Shown: positions 1 through 12,262, numbered from the stretch's first letter. The stretch is DNA of 64,000 nt from Hybos culiciformis (GCA_964007475.1 OZ023273.1:97940533-98004532), one strand, 5' to 3'. Notes: generated by a model not told the origin, from the letters alone. Numbers and translations: made by a program.

Positions 1-756
1 TAAATATTTAAGCACAAAAAAAAAACAAAATTTTAAACCTTGTAATTTTTTTATTCTTTTATTCGAAGGCACCTATTATTTTTAAGTTTAAAATTGGATA
101 AGTAAAATTATAAAATTAGATATAAAATTAAATTTTGGATTTTCAGTACTTATGAATGTAAAAAATACTAGCATTAGTTTATAGTGATTTGTATACAAAT
201 TAATTTTTATAAATAGTTTTTTTTACTTTATTTATTATTTTTTGAAAAAAAACTTTTTGACGCTAATGAATTTTTTTTATAATAATTAATGTGTTTGTAT
301 ATAACCTTAACATTATGGGGTTTGTTTCGTTTAAATTTAAATACAGCTTCATACAGTGCAAACTATTATCTGGGGATGAGATCAATCCAATTTCAATATA
401 TGACATAGTTAATTTGGTTTTGTAAGAGGGTATGATGTTCAAAAATCATTTGATTCAGATAAAGTACATTTTTAGCATTAAAAAAGTGGATAATCTTAAT
501 TTTATATGCAAATAATAATTACAAATGGTTTATAAAATAAAGATATTTTTATTAATACTAATTTATTTTATTTGTATTGTTCGTAGTTGGTACATTAATT
601 TAACATTCAAAAAATATCTTACAGGTACCAAGAATAAACAAAAAGATATATAATAAAATAACTAAGAGTAACTAAATGCATTTTATTATGGGGGAGGCAT
701 ATTTAATACAATATTGTACTAGAAATAGGACGAAATATATTATTTTGTATTTTGTT
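1..756. other. AT-rich DNA without a recognised gene
   Basis: Very AT-rich sequence with many short A and T runs. I see no open frame, structured repeat or known motif here on either strand. Confidence 0.5.
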
Positions 757-959
757 TTATAAAAGCTCCTTATCATCACTATAATATTGTCTGATTTTAA
801 TATTAAGCGATAAACTGAAGTTTTTCGCTATAAATAATTCAAATTTATAATAATCATATATACTGGTGATTTTATTTTTAAATATTTTTTGAATGTTATT
901 TTTCAAAAAAGAATCATCTAAAAAAAAATTTTTGTTAAGCTCCAAAAATTGTATGAACA
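757..959 (-). CDS. Possible terminal exon, unplaced
   Basis: A minus-strand open frame of about 65 codons ends in a stop at 757. It is preceded by an acceptor-like TGCTTGTAG whose AG lies at 961-960. The peptide is lysine-, asparagine- and isoleucine-rich and ends in DDKELL, with no recognisable domain. It lies downstream, in the same orientation, of the F-box-like gene at 1963-3498 and could be its last exon. However, the reading phase does not match if the donor at 1962 is used, which argues against a simple join. It may be a chance open frame in AT-rich DNA. Confidence 0.18.
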
Positions 960-969
960 CTACAAGCAC

Positions 970-1893
970 ATTTACCTTAAAATAATTTTATTACTTATGT
1001 ATAAATATTTTCGAAATTTGATCTGAACTACTTATGTAAAGTAAATTGAAACAGAATTATGAAAAACCAAAAACATGAAAATAAAAATAATAAGAAAAAT
1101 ATTTCATTCCATATTTATTTTAGTAATATATATAGAAATAAAGATTTAACTTAAAAGTTAACGCATTTGAATACTTTAATGGTTTTTTATTTTCTTAATG
1201 TATTTTTTGTTTAGCTTAATCTGATTATTGGAAATAATGAAATGATCTTAATTTGATTATAATTGGAGCAGTTAATCATACATTACACATAAAATGTGAC
1301 AGAAATTATATTTTAAATACACGCTCTGCGACTTGTATTTGATTCAGTGAAGGCCTATTTCTAAAAAATATAAACTCATAACTAGTATCCAAGCTCCATT
1401 CTCATTTTAAAAAAGGATTCGAATTCATAATTCGGCAAAGTTGTCATTACAAATGGTTCACAATATTTTTCCATATTTTCCTGAAAGAATAAAATACTAT
1501 TTTATGTATATATATATATATATATATGCTATAGCTAAATTCTAATTTTATAAATCATAAAACTTTTTTGTAGTTAAATTTTTTATGTTATTTAAAAGCG
1601 TAAATTCGTTCGAAGAAAAAAGAAATTATCCAAACAAGAGCATTCAAATTTCAAGATTATACTAGTTATTACATCAAAAAAAAATTATACATTTCAACTT
1701 AAATTTTAGAAATTCTAGAATGAACTAGATAGTTCTTTGTAAGATAAGGATAAGATAGTAATTACTAAAGATGGAAGAATTTATTATAAACGCCCAATTG
1801 GTAATTAATTTTTTCCTTTTTATATTTTACTATTTCAAAACCAAATTACATTATAAACTGGGCAAGTCTGACGGCGATTTCTAATGAATTACA
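970..1893. other. AT-rich DNA without a recognised gene
   Basis: Apart from the TA microsatellite at about 1507-1527 I see nothing supportable. If the F-box-like gene continues past its donor at 1962, this stretch would be its intron. Confidence 0.4.
1507..1527. repeat. (TA)n microsatellite
   Basis: About ten uninterrupted TA dinucleotides in AT-rich flanking DNA. Confidence 0.9.
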
Positions 1894-1962
1894 TTAAATA
1901 GCATGGATAAAATTTATTGATAAGTACATTATTATATAAAATTTTTGTTTTGTTGTACTTAC

Positions 1963-3498
1963 AAAGATATTTATGTTTTTTGCATTTCTTCTTTCTGATG
2001 TAATTTTATTCAGGCGAGATGCGAAATTTTGTGCAATTTCTGATTTCATATCTTGATGATAGACAATTTCAAATTGGTAACCGGAATCACGAATGAATTC
2101 AAAAAAATTATCTTTTTTTAATAAAAACGGCGGAGCTTCGATAACTATTGTTTGAAGAAATTTAGGAAATTTTATATTTTTCCAATCAATATTGCATGTA
2201 GAATATGCGCCACAAAATGTTATACATTTAAGATTATCCATATTTTCAAAAGTTTTGAAAAAATGTTGTAATGGCTCCGCCTCCCAATATTGACTATAAA
2301 TATGTAAAGATTCTAAATTTATAGGAAAATCAACATCTTCTGGATTTAAACAAAACAAATATTTCAATGAATCAAATTTCGGTAGAATTTCACTTTTGTT
2401 ATAACATTTCGTTGATGAATATAAAGTATCGATTGCCAAGTATTCCATGCTTTTACAATAATTTGCCAAAATTTTTAAGTTTTCATTTGACGAAAGTGAA
2501 CACGCTCGAATATCTAGAGCTTTAAGATTACAATTTTCACACAACTCTAAAAGTATATAATAAAAAAAAATTCTTGAAATTTTGAGTTTTAAGAACATGC
2601 GTAAAATAAATTTTCAAAAAAAATTTCTTTGCATTTTATGCAGTACACTGTACATTCTAGTATAATTTACTTTTATCATTATTTAACTTTTTTTAAATGT
2701 TTTCAAAAAAAAAGTTAATTAAGAATAAAATTGTTCTACTCAACCGGACACCCGCAGTTTTAACCTCGGCTCTAAACCCAATTTTACACTGTTTTATGTC
2801 AATTTTTCCAGAAAAATATTATCGTTTTCTTCTACAATTTCATTAATTTTTGCATACAAATTCTTTTGAAGAACTTAATTTGGTCCAAATGACCACCTAC
2901 GCATTATGAACTTTATATTCCTTATAATTATACACAATTTATTACCTTTAAAATATTCAGGTTTGACGTTACAGCAATTAGATAAAATTAAAACTTTTAA
3001 ATTTTTAAAATTTCTCAAACAATTTGTACTATTTAAATTATTTAATTGAATATAATTAATTGTTGGAATTTTACTAAAATACTCTATACAATTATTATTA
3101 CGACTATCTGTGTAAATAGTTAGTTTAACTAAATTTTTCACAGTTTTTGCTAATTTCAGCACTTCCGGATCATTGTTTTCGTCTGCACAAAATATAATTT
3201 CTTCTAAATTTTTACAATTTTCAGACACCAATCGCAAATCAACTGATCTTTTTAAATTAATCGTTTTGAAATAATTTCCTGTCTTTTTGAAGATTTCGAA
3301 TAATACATATTCAGAATGACAGTTAATGTGTTCTGGAATTATGCATCCTTTAAAGTGTTCTAAAAATATTCGGCAACATTTTAGATTGAGACCTAAAAAT
3401 ATAAATTGCTCATTGATTGACAAATTATTAAAAATTTCCCGTAGGCAATAATCATTTAAATCATCAAATGTTAAATTTTTTTGTTCAGATGACTCCAT
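1963..3498 (-). CDS. F-box / leucine-rich-repeat type protein, two exons seen
   Basis: Exon 1 runs from ATG at 3498 to 2946 and ends TTTAAAG|GTAAT. Exon 2 starts at 2546 after an ATACTTTTAG acceptor and runs to a GTAAGT donor at 1962, or to a stop at 1894 if that donor is unused. The join is phase 1 and restores a leucine-rich frame (EYFK then ELCENCNLKAL), which supports the splice model. Residues ~10-45 (LNDYCLREIFNNLSINEQF) resemble an F-box, the Skp1-binding module of SCF ubiquitin ligases. The rest has degenerate leucine-rich repeats (for example NLKALDIRACSL, NLESLHIYSQYW, NLKCITFCGAYS) expected to bind a substrate. The intron is 399 bases. The 3' end is unresolved. Its role as an SCF substrate adaptor is inferred from the architecture, and the ortholog is not identified. 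Confidence 0.68.
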
Positions 3499-4546
3499 TT
3501 CCTATAAAAAAACAAAAACAAAGATCAATAAAAGCTACAATATAAATCTTAGGATTCGAATTCAATGCACTTCATATGACAATATTTTTTTGTTATCTCC
3601 AATTAGAAAATCTTATAAAAAAAAAGTTAGCGGTGATACATCTAAATAAATCCTACACATGATTACCTAGTTAGTATAGTAGGTACAGCACCATGTATCA
3701 GGATCAAGTTCATAGATGAGATGTAATTGAATAATCAATTCGAAATTGTGGAACTTGATCATCTTTAGCGGGCGAAGTGCAATAACTCATCGGTACTTAA
3801 CTCATCGGTCGATAAATTAAGAACCTTACTCAACTTATCATGTTGTAATAAAACTTGGTTTGATTAACTAAGCTTTATAAAGAGAAGTTCTACAAAAAAA
3901 AATTAGGTAGGTACGAAAATAACAAAAAAAAAAAAAAAGCAAAGTATGTAGGTAGGTACCTTACCTACGCGTTTGAATTTAAATTTAAACAAAAATTATT
4001 GAATACTCACTATTAGAATAAAAATACCTAAAGTATGCCCAATTTCAAAATTTTATTTTAATTCAATTTATTTAATAATATTTTGATAAATGAACTACCA
4101 ATGTACCAATGTTCGAATCCAAAAACTAATGAAATTTACGAATTACCGGTACAGGTGACCGAAACAAAAAGTTAGAAAAAATTGACATTTTGTTTACATT
4201 GTTTTTTTTAGGTATAGGAATATGATCATCCAATACCAACATAAATTAAAGCCCCCTATTAAAAAATAACAAATGTATGAAAATACATGAGATTTCATTT
4301 CCTATACAAAACCTAAAGATTAATCTGTAAAATGGGATTAAAAGCAAAACAAAACATAATTTAATTATTGATTACATTACAATTTAGTAATGATTAATAT
4401 TATTTTTTAAGAAAAAAAAACTTATTTGCTTAAATGATAATTTCCATAAATCGAGCAAATTTAATCCATAAATTTTTTTTCTTCCTGGTAAAGTAAATTA
4501 AACTTTTTTTTTGGCATAATTTCAAGGCTCTAGGTACCTACCTATT
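3499..4546. other. Intergenic DNA with TAGGTACC-type motifs
   Basis: No gene seen. Short GTAGGTAGGTACC-like and TACCTACC-like motifs recur near 3905, 3950, 4030 and 4530. The start of the F-box-like gene lies at the left edge, so its promoter should be here, but no clear TATA box or initiator stands out in such AT-rich sequence. Confidence 0.4.
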
Positions 4547-4870
4547 ACCTAGTTTACATGATAGTCCAACCGTGGTTGAGTCGAAATGTGGTTGAAAAGA
4601 GGTCAAGTGTTTACATGATGTAGTCGAAAAGCATGTGGTTGAACTGTGTTAAATTGAGATTGAAAACAACTGAAAACAACACACAAAAAAGAAACAAAAC
4701 AAATAAGCTGTTGCTTATTTTTAACCGGGTTAACCGTTTACATGGATAGAGTTAACTTAACCGAGCGAATTTCTTGGGTTGAGTCAGGTTAACCCAGGTT
4801 AACTCTACCATCGTTTACATGTAGTTGAACCGTAGTTGAACCCGGTTTCAACTCTCCATGTAAACTAGGT
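4547..4870. mobile_element. Small terminal-inverted-repeat element (~324 bp)
   Basis: The left end ACCTAGTTTACATG is repeated inverted at the right end as CATGTAAACTAGGT. The interior carries further copies of GTTTACATG and GTTGAACC or GGTTAACC-type palindromic motifs and has no coding capacity. No convincing target duplication is visible, so the superfamily is open. Confidence 0.6.
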
Positions 4871-4892
4871 ATATTATACCTATCTATAGAAT

Positions 4893-5155
4893 CAGTCGAC
4901 GCAGCGACGTTTTTTGGCCCAGCAGTAGCGACAAATTTTTAGGTGAAAGCGATCGCTAGCAGTCATAGAAGTTTAAAAAAAAAACCAACCACGGCGAAAA
5001 TTTTTGTTTTTTTTATTAGTTTTTTTGTTTTTTTTTGGTTTTTTTTTTAGATTTTTTTTTAACGGAATTTTTTGTTAGCCATTATCAGCGACGCAGCAGC
5101 GAGCAATGAATTTTTTTTTAGCAGCAGACTAAAAATGTGATCGCGTTGGCGTCTG
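4893..5155. mobile_element. hAT-type miniature element with perfect 8-bp target duplication
   Basis: The element begins CAGTCGACGC and ends GCGTCTG, an imperfect terminal inverted repeat of the CAG...CTG type used by hAT elements. TATAGAAT flanks it on both sides, at 4885-4892 and 5156-5163. The interior is T-rich with scattered GCGACG and GCAGCAG motifs and no open frame. It is non-autonomous. Confidence 0.7.
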
Positions 5156-5163
5156 TATAGAAT

Positions 5164-5574
5164 TTCATTTGAATTTTTTTCTTAAGAATATAAAAGCACC
5201 GGTAAATATAATAAATTTCTTTTCTCATCTTTTTCTTTTAATTTAAAAAAAAATTCATAATTTACAAAAAAAAAAAATTGTTTTTTTTATCGCATAATAA
5301 TTTTTTGATATCAAGTCGTGATTAACTTTCAGTCAAAAATATTAGGTAGGTAATTTTTTTTTTGTTCGTGTTAATTTTGTATAATTCAAAAAAAAATTAT
5401 TTTGTTATTCGTGTTGTTGTAATGATATTGTAGAAAATTGTTAAAAATTAAAATTCAAAATTAAAAAAATAAAAATTTATAAAAGTGAAAAATACCGATA
5501 AAAAAATTGATAACAAGGAACAACCTCCTTTTTTTGATGTAAGTAGATCAAAGTAATATTTAGGTACTCTATGG
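5164..5574. other. AT-rich DNA without a recognised gene
   Basis: Long poly(T) and poly(A) runs with no supportable feature. Confidence 0.4.
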
Positions 5575-5893
5575 TTCGAATTATTCGATATTCCGGCTAA
5601 ACTACAGTTTCCTTGAACCCCGCAGAATTTGCTGAAACTTGTAGGGAGGGGAGAAGCGGTGCCCAAACTCCCAAAACTGAAATCAGTTCTTGTGTCAAAG
5701 GTCCCGTTTCGGAGATAGGGCCCCCCAAAGTTTTCATACATTTTGTATGGGCAATTTTTTTTTTGCTCGATTTGTCACATTTTTTTGTATATAGTATCGG
5801 AGGTGTCCCAAAACAAGGGGTGATGGAGTTTGGCGGCGTCGGGCGGGCGGTCTGGTGGTTGGTCAGTGGGATTTACGGCGCCATTTTTAAATA
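5575..5893. repeat. GC-rich dispersed repeat, copy 1
   Basis: A GC-rich islet in AT-rich DNA. Its middle (about 5733-5810, TTTTGTATGGGCAA followed by a T run and TCGATTTGTCACATT) resembles a diverged stretch at about 13980-14045. Both strands contain open frames here, but no protein family is recognisable, so I treat it as an interspersed repeat rather than a gene. Confidence 0.4.
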
Positions 5894-7025
5894 ATTATGT
5901 TTGAAAATAAATTTTTAATTTTTATTTTATTTTAATAATTTGACGCTTTAATAACTGCTGTTATATCGTTTCTGCACTGGCGTTCTTAATGTCGGTCCTT
6001 GCGAAGCACGTTTTTCTTTCAGCTCTGTTTCGTCTTTTGCCATATAAAAAAAATCTCAAAGCCGAAAGAAAGACTATAAAATACATACTTTGTAACTTTC
6101 AAGCTTATAGATTGTTAGTTTTTCTTGTTTTAATGGCTTAAAGTAATTAATTACACTTATTTCTGTTAAAAAAATGATAAAATTAAATTCATAAACAATG
6201 ATAATTTGTTTTATTCTGTCAAAAGAAAGTAGAAAGACTGCTTTAAGACGCCTTGGTTTGCCAGGCAGAAAGGGTATTATCGGTGTCTCCCAACGACAAA
6301 ATTAGAAACAAAACAAAGGCAAAAAAATTATTGTGCTGATCCTTTCTGAAAAAAAAGTTGAGGAATCTGAACCTGAACTTGTTTTCTTAACTTTATTTTG
6401 CAAAATTCAGAGCATTTAGCAATTTTTTACTGAAAAACTATTTTGATTCATGGTGTTTTAGCTTTTTTGATAATATCGCTTTCATTTGATTTTGTGGGGT
6501 TGCTAATTGAATCAATTTTCTTTGGCCAAATGTTGTTCTTTTGATACTTTTTAAAACCACTAAATGATTTCCAATTGGTATTAATAAGTAAATTTGAAAT
6601 TTTTTTTCTTAATTTTTTGGGCCCTTTTAAAACCGTCTGGGCAAAAGACTAATTTCTAAGTACAAAATACTAATTACTAAGTTCTAAGTAGATACTTGTA
6701 AAGAAATTTGACATTATGGTAGTTATATTCATTCGGTACCATTTCAAAAGTAGCATAACATAAGTTCAATATGAAAATTATGATTATTATGGAAATAAGC
6801 GATTACTGAACACACTGTTCTCAGATCTTATTGTTATTATTGTCATTATCATTATGATACATTCGATATCATTTCGAAAATAACGTAACATAAGTTCAAT
6901 ATGAAAATTGTAACTTTGTAAGCTTAATAATATTAATTGCTTCTTTATAATTAAATAATAACAACAACCACTTCTTTGAAACATTTAAAAATTTTATTAA
7001 TAATATTAGTATTATAATCTATTAA
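5894..7025. other. Non-coding DNA with a partial duplication
   Basis: The only structure seen is a diverged direct duplication: about 53 bases at 6731-6783 recur at 6861-6913 (shared core TAACATAAGTTCAATATG), offset by 130 bases. No gene is supported. Confidence 0.5.
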
Positions 7026-7262
7026 TCTATCTATATATAAAAGCGAAGTTGTCTCTTTGTCTGTTTGTCTCTTCCGAATAGGCTCCTAAACCGCTCAACC
7101 GATCGTTTTCAAACTTAGACCATGTCTTTGTGTTAGGTCGGGGGTCGTTATAGGCTATTTTAAAATTTGATTGGTCTCCTACACTAGGGACCTCCCCGGG
7201 GGTGGACTTTAAAAGTTCGTCCGATTTCATTCGAATTTGGTAATAAAACTTTGTAATAAAAT
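7026..7262 (+). mobile_element. Helitron 5' end fragment
   Basis: It begins TCTATCTATATATAAAAG, preceded by A, and continues with GCGAAGTTGTCTC. For about 235 bases it is nearly the same as the left part of the Helitron at 14371. No CTAG 3' terminus is found downstream, so this is a truncated copy. Confidence 0.72.
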
Positions 7263-7707
7263 ATATATTCCAAATCGAAGCCAAATCTTCACTTATAAAT
7301 TATTTAAAAATTTGCATTGAAGTTTAAGTCGTAGTAACAATATTCCGAAACTGAAACTTAAATATTATTGGAGATTAAAATTTTGAATTTTTAAAACTTT
7401 TGTAAGTCAATGATGCCTTAAGTTTTCAGATACGCGTATTCTATGTAGGTATATTCTATATACATTCTATATATATTCTGTATATATGCTGTAATATTAT
7501 GTTATTTTTTTTAGTTCATGCGTCATGATAAATAAGAGTCAATATCTTAGTAATTTATAATAATTGAAATTTAAAATAATAATTTTGAATTTTGAGACTT
7601 TTTTTTTATATATATTTTGCAATTTATTTAATATTATTGTTTGCAACACTTGCATGCGTAGTGAAGTTTTCATTCATTCGGTGTTGGCCTTGTCCTATAC
7701 TCTAATC
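7263..7707. other. AT-rich DNA without a recognised gene
   Basis: A short run of ATATATTCT-type repeats lies near 7440-7490. Nothing else is supportable. Confidence 0.4.
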
Positions 7708-8103
7708 CAGCGTTTCTCAACCTTAGGGTCGCGACCCGAATTTGGGTCGCGAAAGATTTTCAATGGGTCGTTTTAATGGAAAAATTCTATTACAAATGCT
7801 ACATATATTTTTTAAAAAATAATAAAATATTTTGATTACGTAAGAAGAATTAACCTATACCTTATTTTTCAAAAGATTGCTGTTTTAACATTGATAATTG
7901 AGTAAATCCTTTGAGCCAGACTTAATAAATTATCAAATAATTGTCAACAACAAATAAGCCATTAAAATAAAAATAAATAAAACATTTTAAAGTTGTTTTT
8001 CATTTCTTCTACTTGTCAATGCATATCATTTTCATATTGAGGGTCGCGTTATTTTGTACTCATATTTTATAGGTCGCTATAGCAAAAAGGTTGAGAAACG
8101 CTG
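7708..8103. mobile_element. hAT-type miniature element (SPIN-like ends)
   Basis: The ends are CAGCGTTTCTCAACCTT and its inverted copy AAGGTTGAGAAACGCTG, followed inside by GGGTCGCGACCC. These termini closely resemble those of SPIN/Buster-type hAT transposons, known for frequent horizontal transfer between animals. The 396-bp body has no coding capacity. The flanks share CTAATC (left 7702-7707, right 8107-8112), a decayed trace of the expected 8-bp duplication. Confidence 0.78.
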
Positions 8104-8966
8104 TGACTAATCTATAATCTAAATTATTATCTTGATTCACGCTGAAAATTATTCACTCTTACTAATTCCGAAATGAGAGGTTTCAATTTATTTATCCTAA
8201 AAATAATTTCGATCTATTCCTTCTGTTATCATTCATGAAATGCAGTTTTAAACTACTGGCTTACAATTACGTTCAGTTTTAAAAATATTTAATAGCTTAT
8301 TATAAATAATTTCCGAGCGAATTATGTACATAAAACATTATAAAAATATTGCTTGAAAAGTCAATTCAAGAGGGTTTGCCAGAAGAGATCAAATTTTACG
8401 AACAATATTTATTAATAATAGTTTATGTCCAGAATTCCTTAAAAAGAAGAATTTATGCTTGAATACTAAATATTCGATTTAATTTTAATATATGACTCAA
8501 AACTACACAGAATAACGAAAGTTCTTTGATATAAAAGTCAACATATTAATTCGAGTTAAGTTCTAATGACGTTAGATATTGTAGATTTTCCAAAGAGATT
8601 TGATAAATCCCATATGTTTTAACCGGAAGTTCAGGAAAAACAGTACTTCTTAATAACATGTTAATCATAGTTTATTTAGCTGCTCAACAACATTAAAATT
8701 AATGATTCAATTATAGATCGCATCTTTAAAAAAAAAAAAAACAAAAGAAACAAGAAGTTTTTCAATTCAATAGGTACATTATGTATATTTAATTTTTTTT
8801 TTATTTTATTTCATTTTTGACTGTATTTATTTAGCTTTATTTAGTATTTTCTATAATTTTCAAACACATTTTATATATGTTAATATTTTTTTTTGTATAA
8901 AAAATTGCATGACAGTATAATTTACTTAATTTTTCTCGATTTGTTGTGATTATTTACCCTTTCGAC
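8104..8966. other. AT-rich DNA without a recognised gene
   Basis: No open frame or repeat that I can support. Confidence 0.4.
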
Positions 8967-9430
8967 CAGGGCTGTGGAGTCGGAGTCGGAGTCGGTAGTA
9001 ATTCTTGCTTGTTGAGAGTCGGAGTCGGAGTCGCCAAAATAAAGCCGACTCCGACTTAAAAAATATTAAATTTAAAGTATACTCGACCAAAACTTATTAA
9101 ATTAAAAAACACACTTTTATAATTAAATTTAACAAAGCAAAAACCAAGTGGGTGGCACAGAAATCCAATAAATATATATTATCACAATTTTTGCTTACTG
9201 GGAAAATTACGAGAAATACCCTTTTATGTTCACATTAAAATTTATGGCAATTTCGGAAAATACTATTTTTTATAATTGCTGGTGCGGGTGCAGAAAGCAT
9301 AGTACATTGCTATCAGACAGAGAGAGTCAAAGTAGGAGTCGGAGTCGGGGTCGGAGTCGGAGTCGCCAAAGAAAAAAATGAGGAGTCGGAGTTGGAGTCG
9401 GTAATTTTGTTGACCGACTCCACAGCCCTG
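8967..9430. mobile_element. hAT-type miniature element with GAGTCG repeats
   Basis: The ends are CAGGGCTGTGGAGTCGG and the inverse CCGACTCCACAGCCCTG. Subterminal GAGTCG hexamers are reiterated at both ends. A perfect 8-bp target duplication CTTTCGAC flanks it at 8959-8966 and 9431-9438. It has no coding capacity (464 bp). The perfect duplication suggests a fairly recent insertion. Confidence 0.85.
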
Positions 9431-9438
9431 CTTTCGAC

Positions 9439-11639
9439 TCATGAAATGTTTTTTTTTTCTTAACTATATTGCAGGTCCCAAAAATAATGCATCCTTTTAA
9501 CATTATTAAATTTTGGATTTTGCAGAAAAAAAAACTTTTTTTATTTAAAAATTACACTTTTAAAAATATAGAACTTTAATTCTAAAAGGATGTGCTTTAA
9601 ATTATTTAGGTACATAATTATTATTAAAAAAAAAATTTTATATAAAAACCAAAACAAAAAAAAATACAAATTTATTTTAATTTTAAATTCAAAACCCAAA
9701 AAAAAAACTTCTTTTTTTTTAAATGATAAATATATATTTTGTATTAAATTTGGGGATCAAATGTAAAAATGTAAAAATGTAACATTATGATTTCTCCAAA
9801 ATAATAATAATTGCAGTCCTGAAGAATTCTTAAACTATTATCGAAATGATAGATTAGCAAGGATGGAGGTTGACGTATCAACTTATTAAAGCCTAGAACT
9901 TCAAACTCTATGGACATCAATAGCTACATTCGAATCTTGCCAAATGATTTATTTTTTAACCGCAGTGAATTCGAAATAGATTTTTAACAAAGCAAGCGAT
10001 ATAAGTATTTGTTTGATTTTGTTTTTTTTTTTAAATCTTTGAATGATTTCGATCCCTGAATTTTGAAAAATTTATAAAATTTCGAAAAATATTTGCTAAA
10101 AAGATAATAGAAACAATAATAATACTTCATTATCAAATAAAATTAAAAATTAAATAATTTCTTGAAATTGTTTTTTTTTTCCTTTGTTTCAAATTCAAAT
10201 TCGCACAATCGAAAACCGACATGTTATATTAACCTTGACATGCAATTCGTATAATTTTGTTGAGGCTTCTTTAGTGTACTTACACATTACGAAATGAAAA
10301 TTGATTGAACTAATTTACATTAAGTTAAAAAGTCAATAAAAAAATGTTAGATATCATGAAAAAGAAGTATAAGTAAATAAACATACTTTTATTTAATTTT
10401 TTAAAGTTTAACTTCTTTAGCCAGGTATTGTAAAAAATTTGATGTAACAAAATAGGGGAAATAACGACAGAATATAGTATATCCAATGCATTGATATATT
10501 AGTAGAAAAGATTGGAAGCGAAAAAAAATTACCTGAGTAAATCAGTCAGAGTCCGTAGCAAAATAAATATTTGCAAGTAAATAAAGATGTTCAATTTCTT
10601 TCGTGAGCTTATGAGAATGAGGCTCACACATTTTTTTTTTTAGAAAACGTTAAAGTAGGGGAGAGGGCTGGGTGTGGGTCGGGCTGTGTTGATTGTCAGG
10701 TAATTTTTTCTGTCATGCTAAGTAAATTGGCGAATCTATGTACTGTCAAATTTTTGTTTTGACCCAAGGTAGTTTTTAAGCGAACACCGAAGTGAATGAA
10801 CGTATTGCTTTATACAAGATGCATAATCCATGTGTGAAAATCGATAAAAAAGTGATATTAAGATTTTTTCAAAATGCTATTTTTTGAGTAAGGTAAAAGC
10901 AGTAGTACCCGTTATAGTTCGTGAATTTCGACCTTTGGAAAATCGCGGAGAGGTCAATTCAAAATATTTTTTCAACCGTTTTGGCTTTTTTGAAAGATAA
11001 TTTAATGCTGATTTAAAATAAAATCAGGAAAATTATTTTTATTTTTTAAAAAAAATTTTTTTTCGCTATTTGTACAAAACCACGAAAGGCAGTAGTTTCC
11101 GTTAACGAAAATTTTATGTGTATGCTTTTCCGTTAAGTGGTGCACCAGTATCCGTTATTTTTGTAGTGCCATGTTATAAACCTTAATGAAATAAGGCATA
11201 ATAGGTTTTATTTCAAACTCACGTGCGATATAAACCTTAATTTACCCTTTTTCTGAATCAGGCTCTATTTTCTATCTAAATTTGAATTAAAACCCTGAGG
11301 TGTTATTTTTCAATCAAGATTCTTTTACGAAGAATCTTTTTCTTTCCGAAAACTGAAAACCTCAGATCATTCTGAAATTTGGAGGGGAAATGGAAGCGGC
11401 CCTAAAAACCACCCTTCGTTTCAGACATATTTATATGCCCCCCCCCCCCTCAAACTTTTTATAGATTATCGGATTAAGTATACCAATGCTTTTCCTTATA
11501 TTTGTAAATAAGTATAGGTATTATCGAGATAAAATAGAAAGTTGTTATCCTGAACAGGAGACCACCACCGACTTCCTCCTGGGGCAGCCGTCCCGGTTCA
11601 GCAAAACAACTTTTTACTTTAGAAATTTCATCTATATAT
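9439..11639. other. Non-coding DNA, mostly AT-rich
   Basis: No gene is supported. Minor features are a G-rich patch near 10655-10690 and a 13-base C run at about 11441-11453. Three loosely similar motifs (CAGTAGTACCCGTTA, CAGTAGTTTCCGTTA, CCAGTATCCGTTA) lie between 10900 and 11160 and may be remnants of one repeat. A short GC-rich islet lies at 11540-11600. Confidence 0.4.
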
Positions 11640-11647
11640 TTAGAAAA

Positions 11648-12053
11648 AATATAAAACAGTCTCAATCATATAAGTTTCAAGAAAATCGAACAGAATATTT
11701 ACAAACATTCTTAAAAATTAGGATACGATTTTAAAATCATATTTAAAAAACGTTTTTTTGATATTTTTTCTAAAAAGTATGTGGGTGACGTCTGACGTAG
11801 TTTCTAACGCCATAATGCCAATTGGCATAAATACATTAAATTTCGTTTAAAAACTAATGTAAAATAATTTATGAGTTTTTTAGAAGTTCAAAGCATAGCG
11901 TCCAACTGAAAAAAGATATATTAATTAAACTTGTGTCTAAAGTTCTGAGCTCTAAAGTATAAAAAAATATGATACCTACCAAACGTATTTTTTTGTAACA
12001 CCGTACAACCTAATTTTTAAGAATGTTTGTAAATATTGAGACTGTTTTATATT
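11648..12053. mobile_element. Inverted-repeat element (~406 bp)
   Basis: The left arm (11648-11724) contains AAAACAGTCTCAAT and TTTACAAACATTCTTAAAA. The right arm (12008-12053) is its inverse but lacks about 30 bases from the middle. The interior has no coding potential. A miniature DNA transposon is the likely explanation; no target duplication was identified. Confidence 0.5.
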
Positions 12054-12109
12054 TCCTCATTCGGACTGAGAAGCCCTTCAAAAAATTTACTTTATTAATC
12101 TAATTACAT

Positions 12110-12262
12110 TTTATTCACAGTGGGAATTGGGCGCGCCGAAGATCCCAATGACCGACCACCAGTTCTTCCGCCTGCCGCCCTGCACCACACTCTTTCGTTC
12201 AGGGATAACCCCTCTACGCTCTACACAAAAATGGGGCCCATCGGGCCGGTAAATGTAATGTA
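12110..12262 (+). other. GC-rich islet with a short open frame
   Basis: About 150 GC-rich bases follow an acceptor-like TTTTATTCACAG. The plus strand is open for about 49 codons (contains NDRPPVLPPAALHH, then MGPIGPVNVM and a stop). The run TAAATGTAATGTAAT at the end resembles the short 3' repeats that close some non-LTR retrotransposons. An exon fragment and a retroposon 3' end are both possible. Confidence 0.25.

Noticed and set aside
5448..5894. Overlapping frames on both strands
   Set aside because: Open because the islet is GC-rich; no conserved domain, start context or splice sites.
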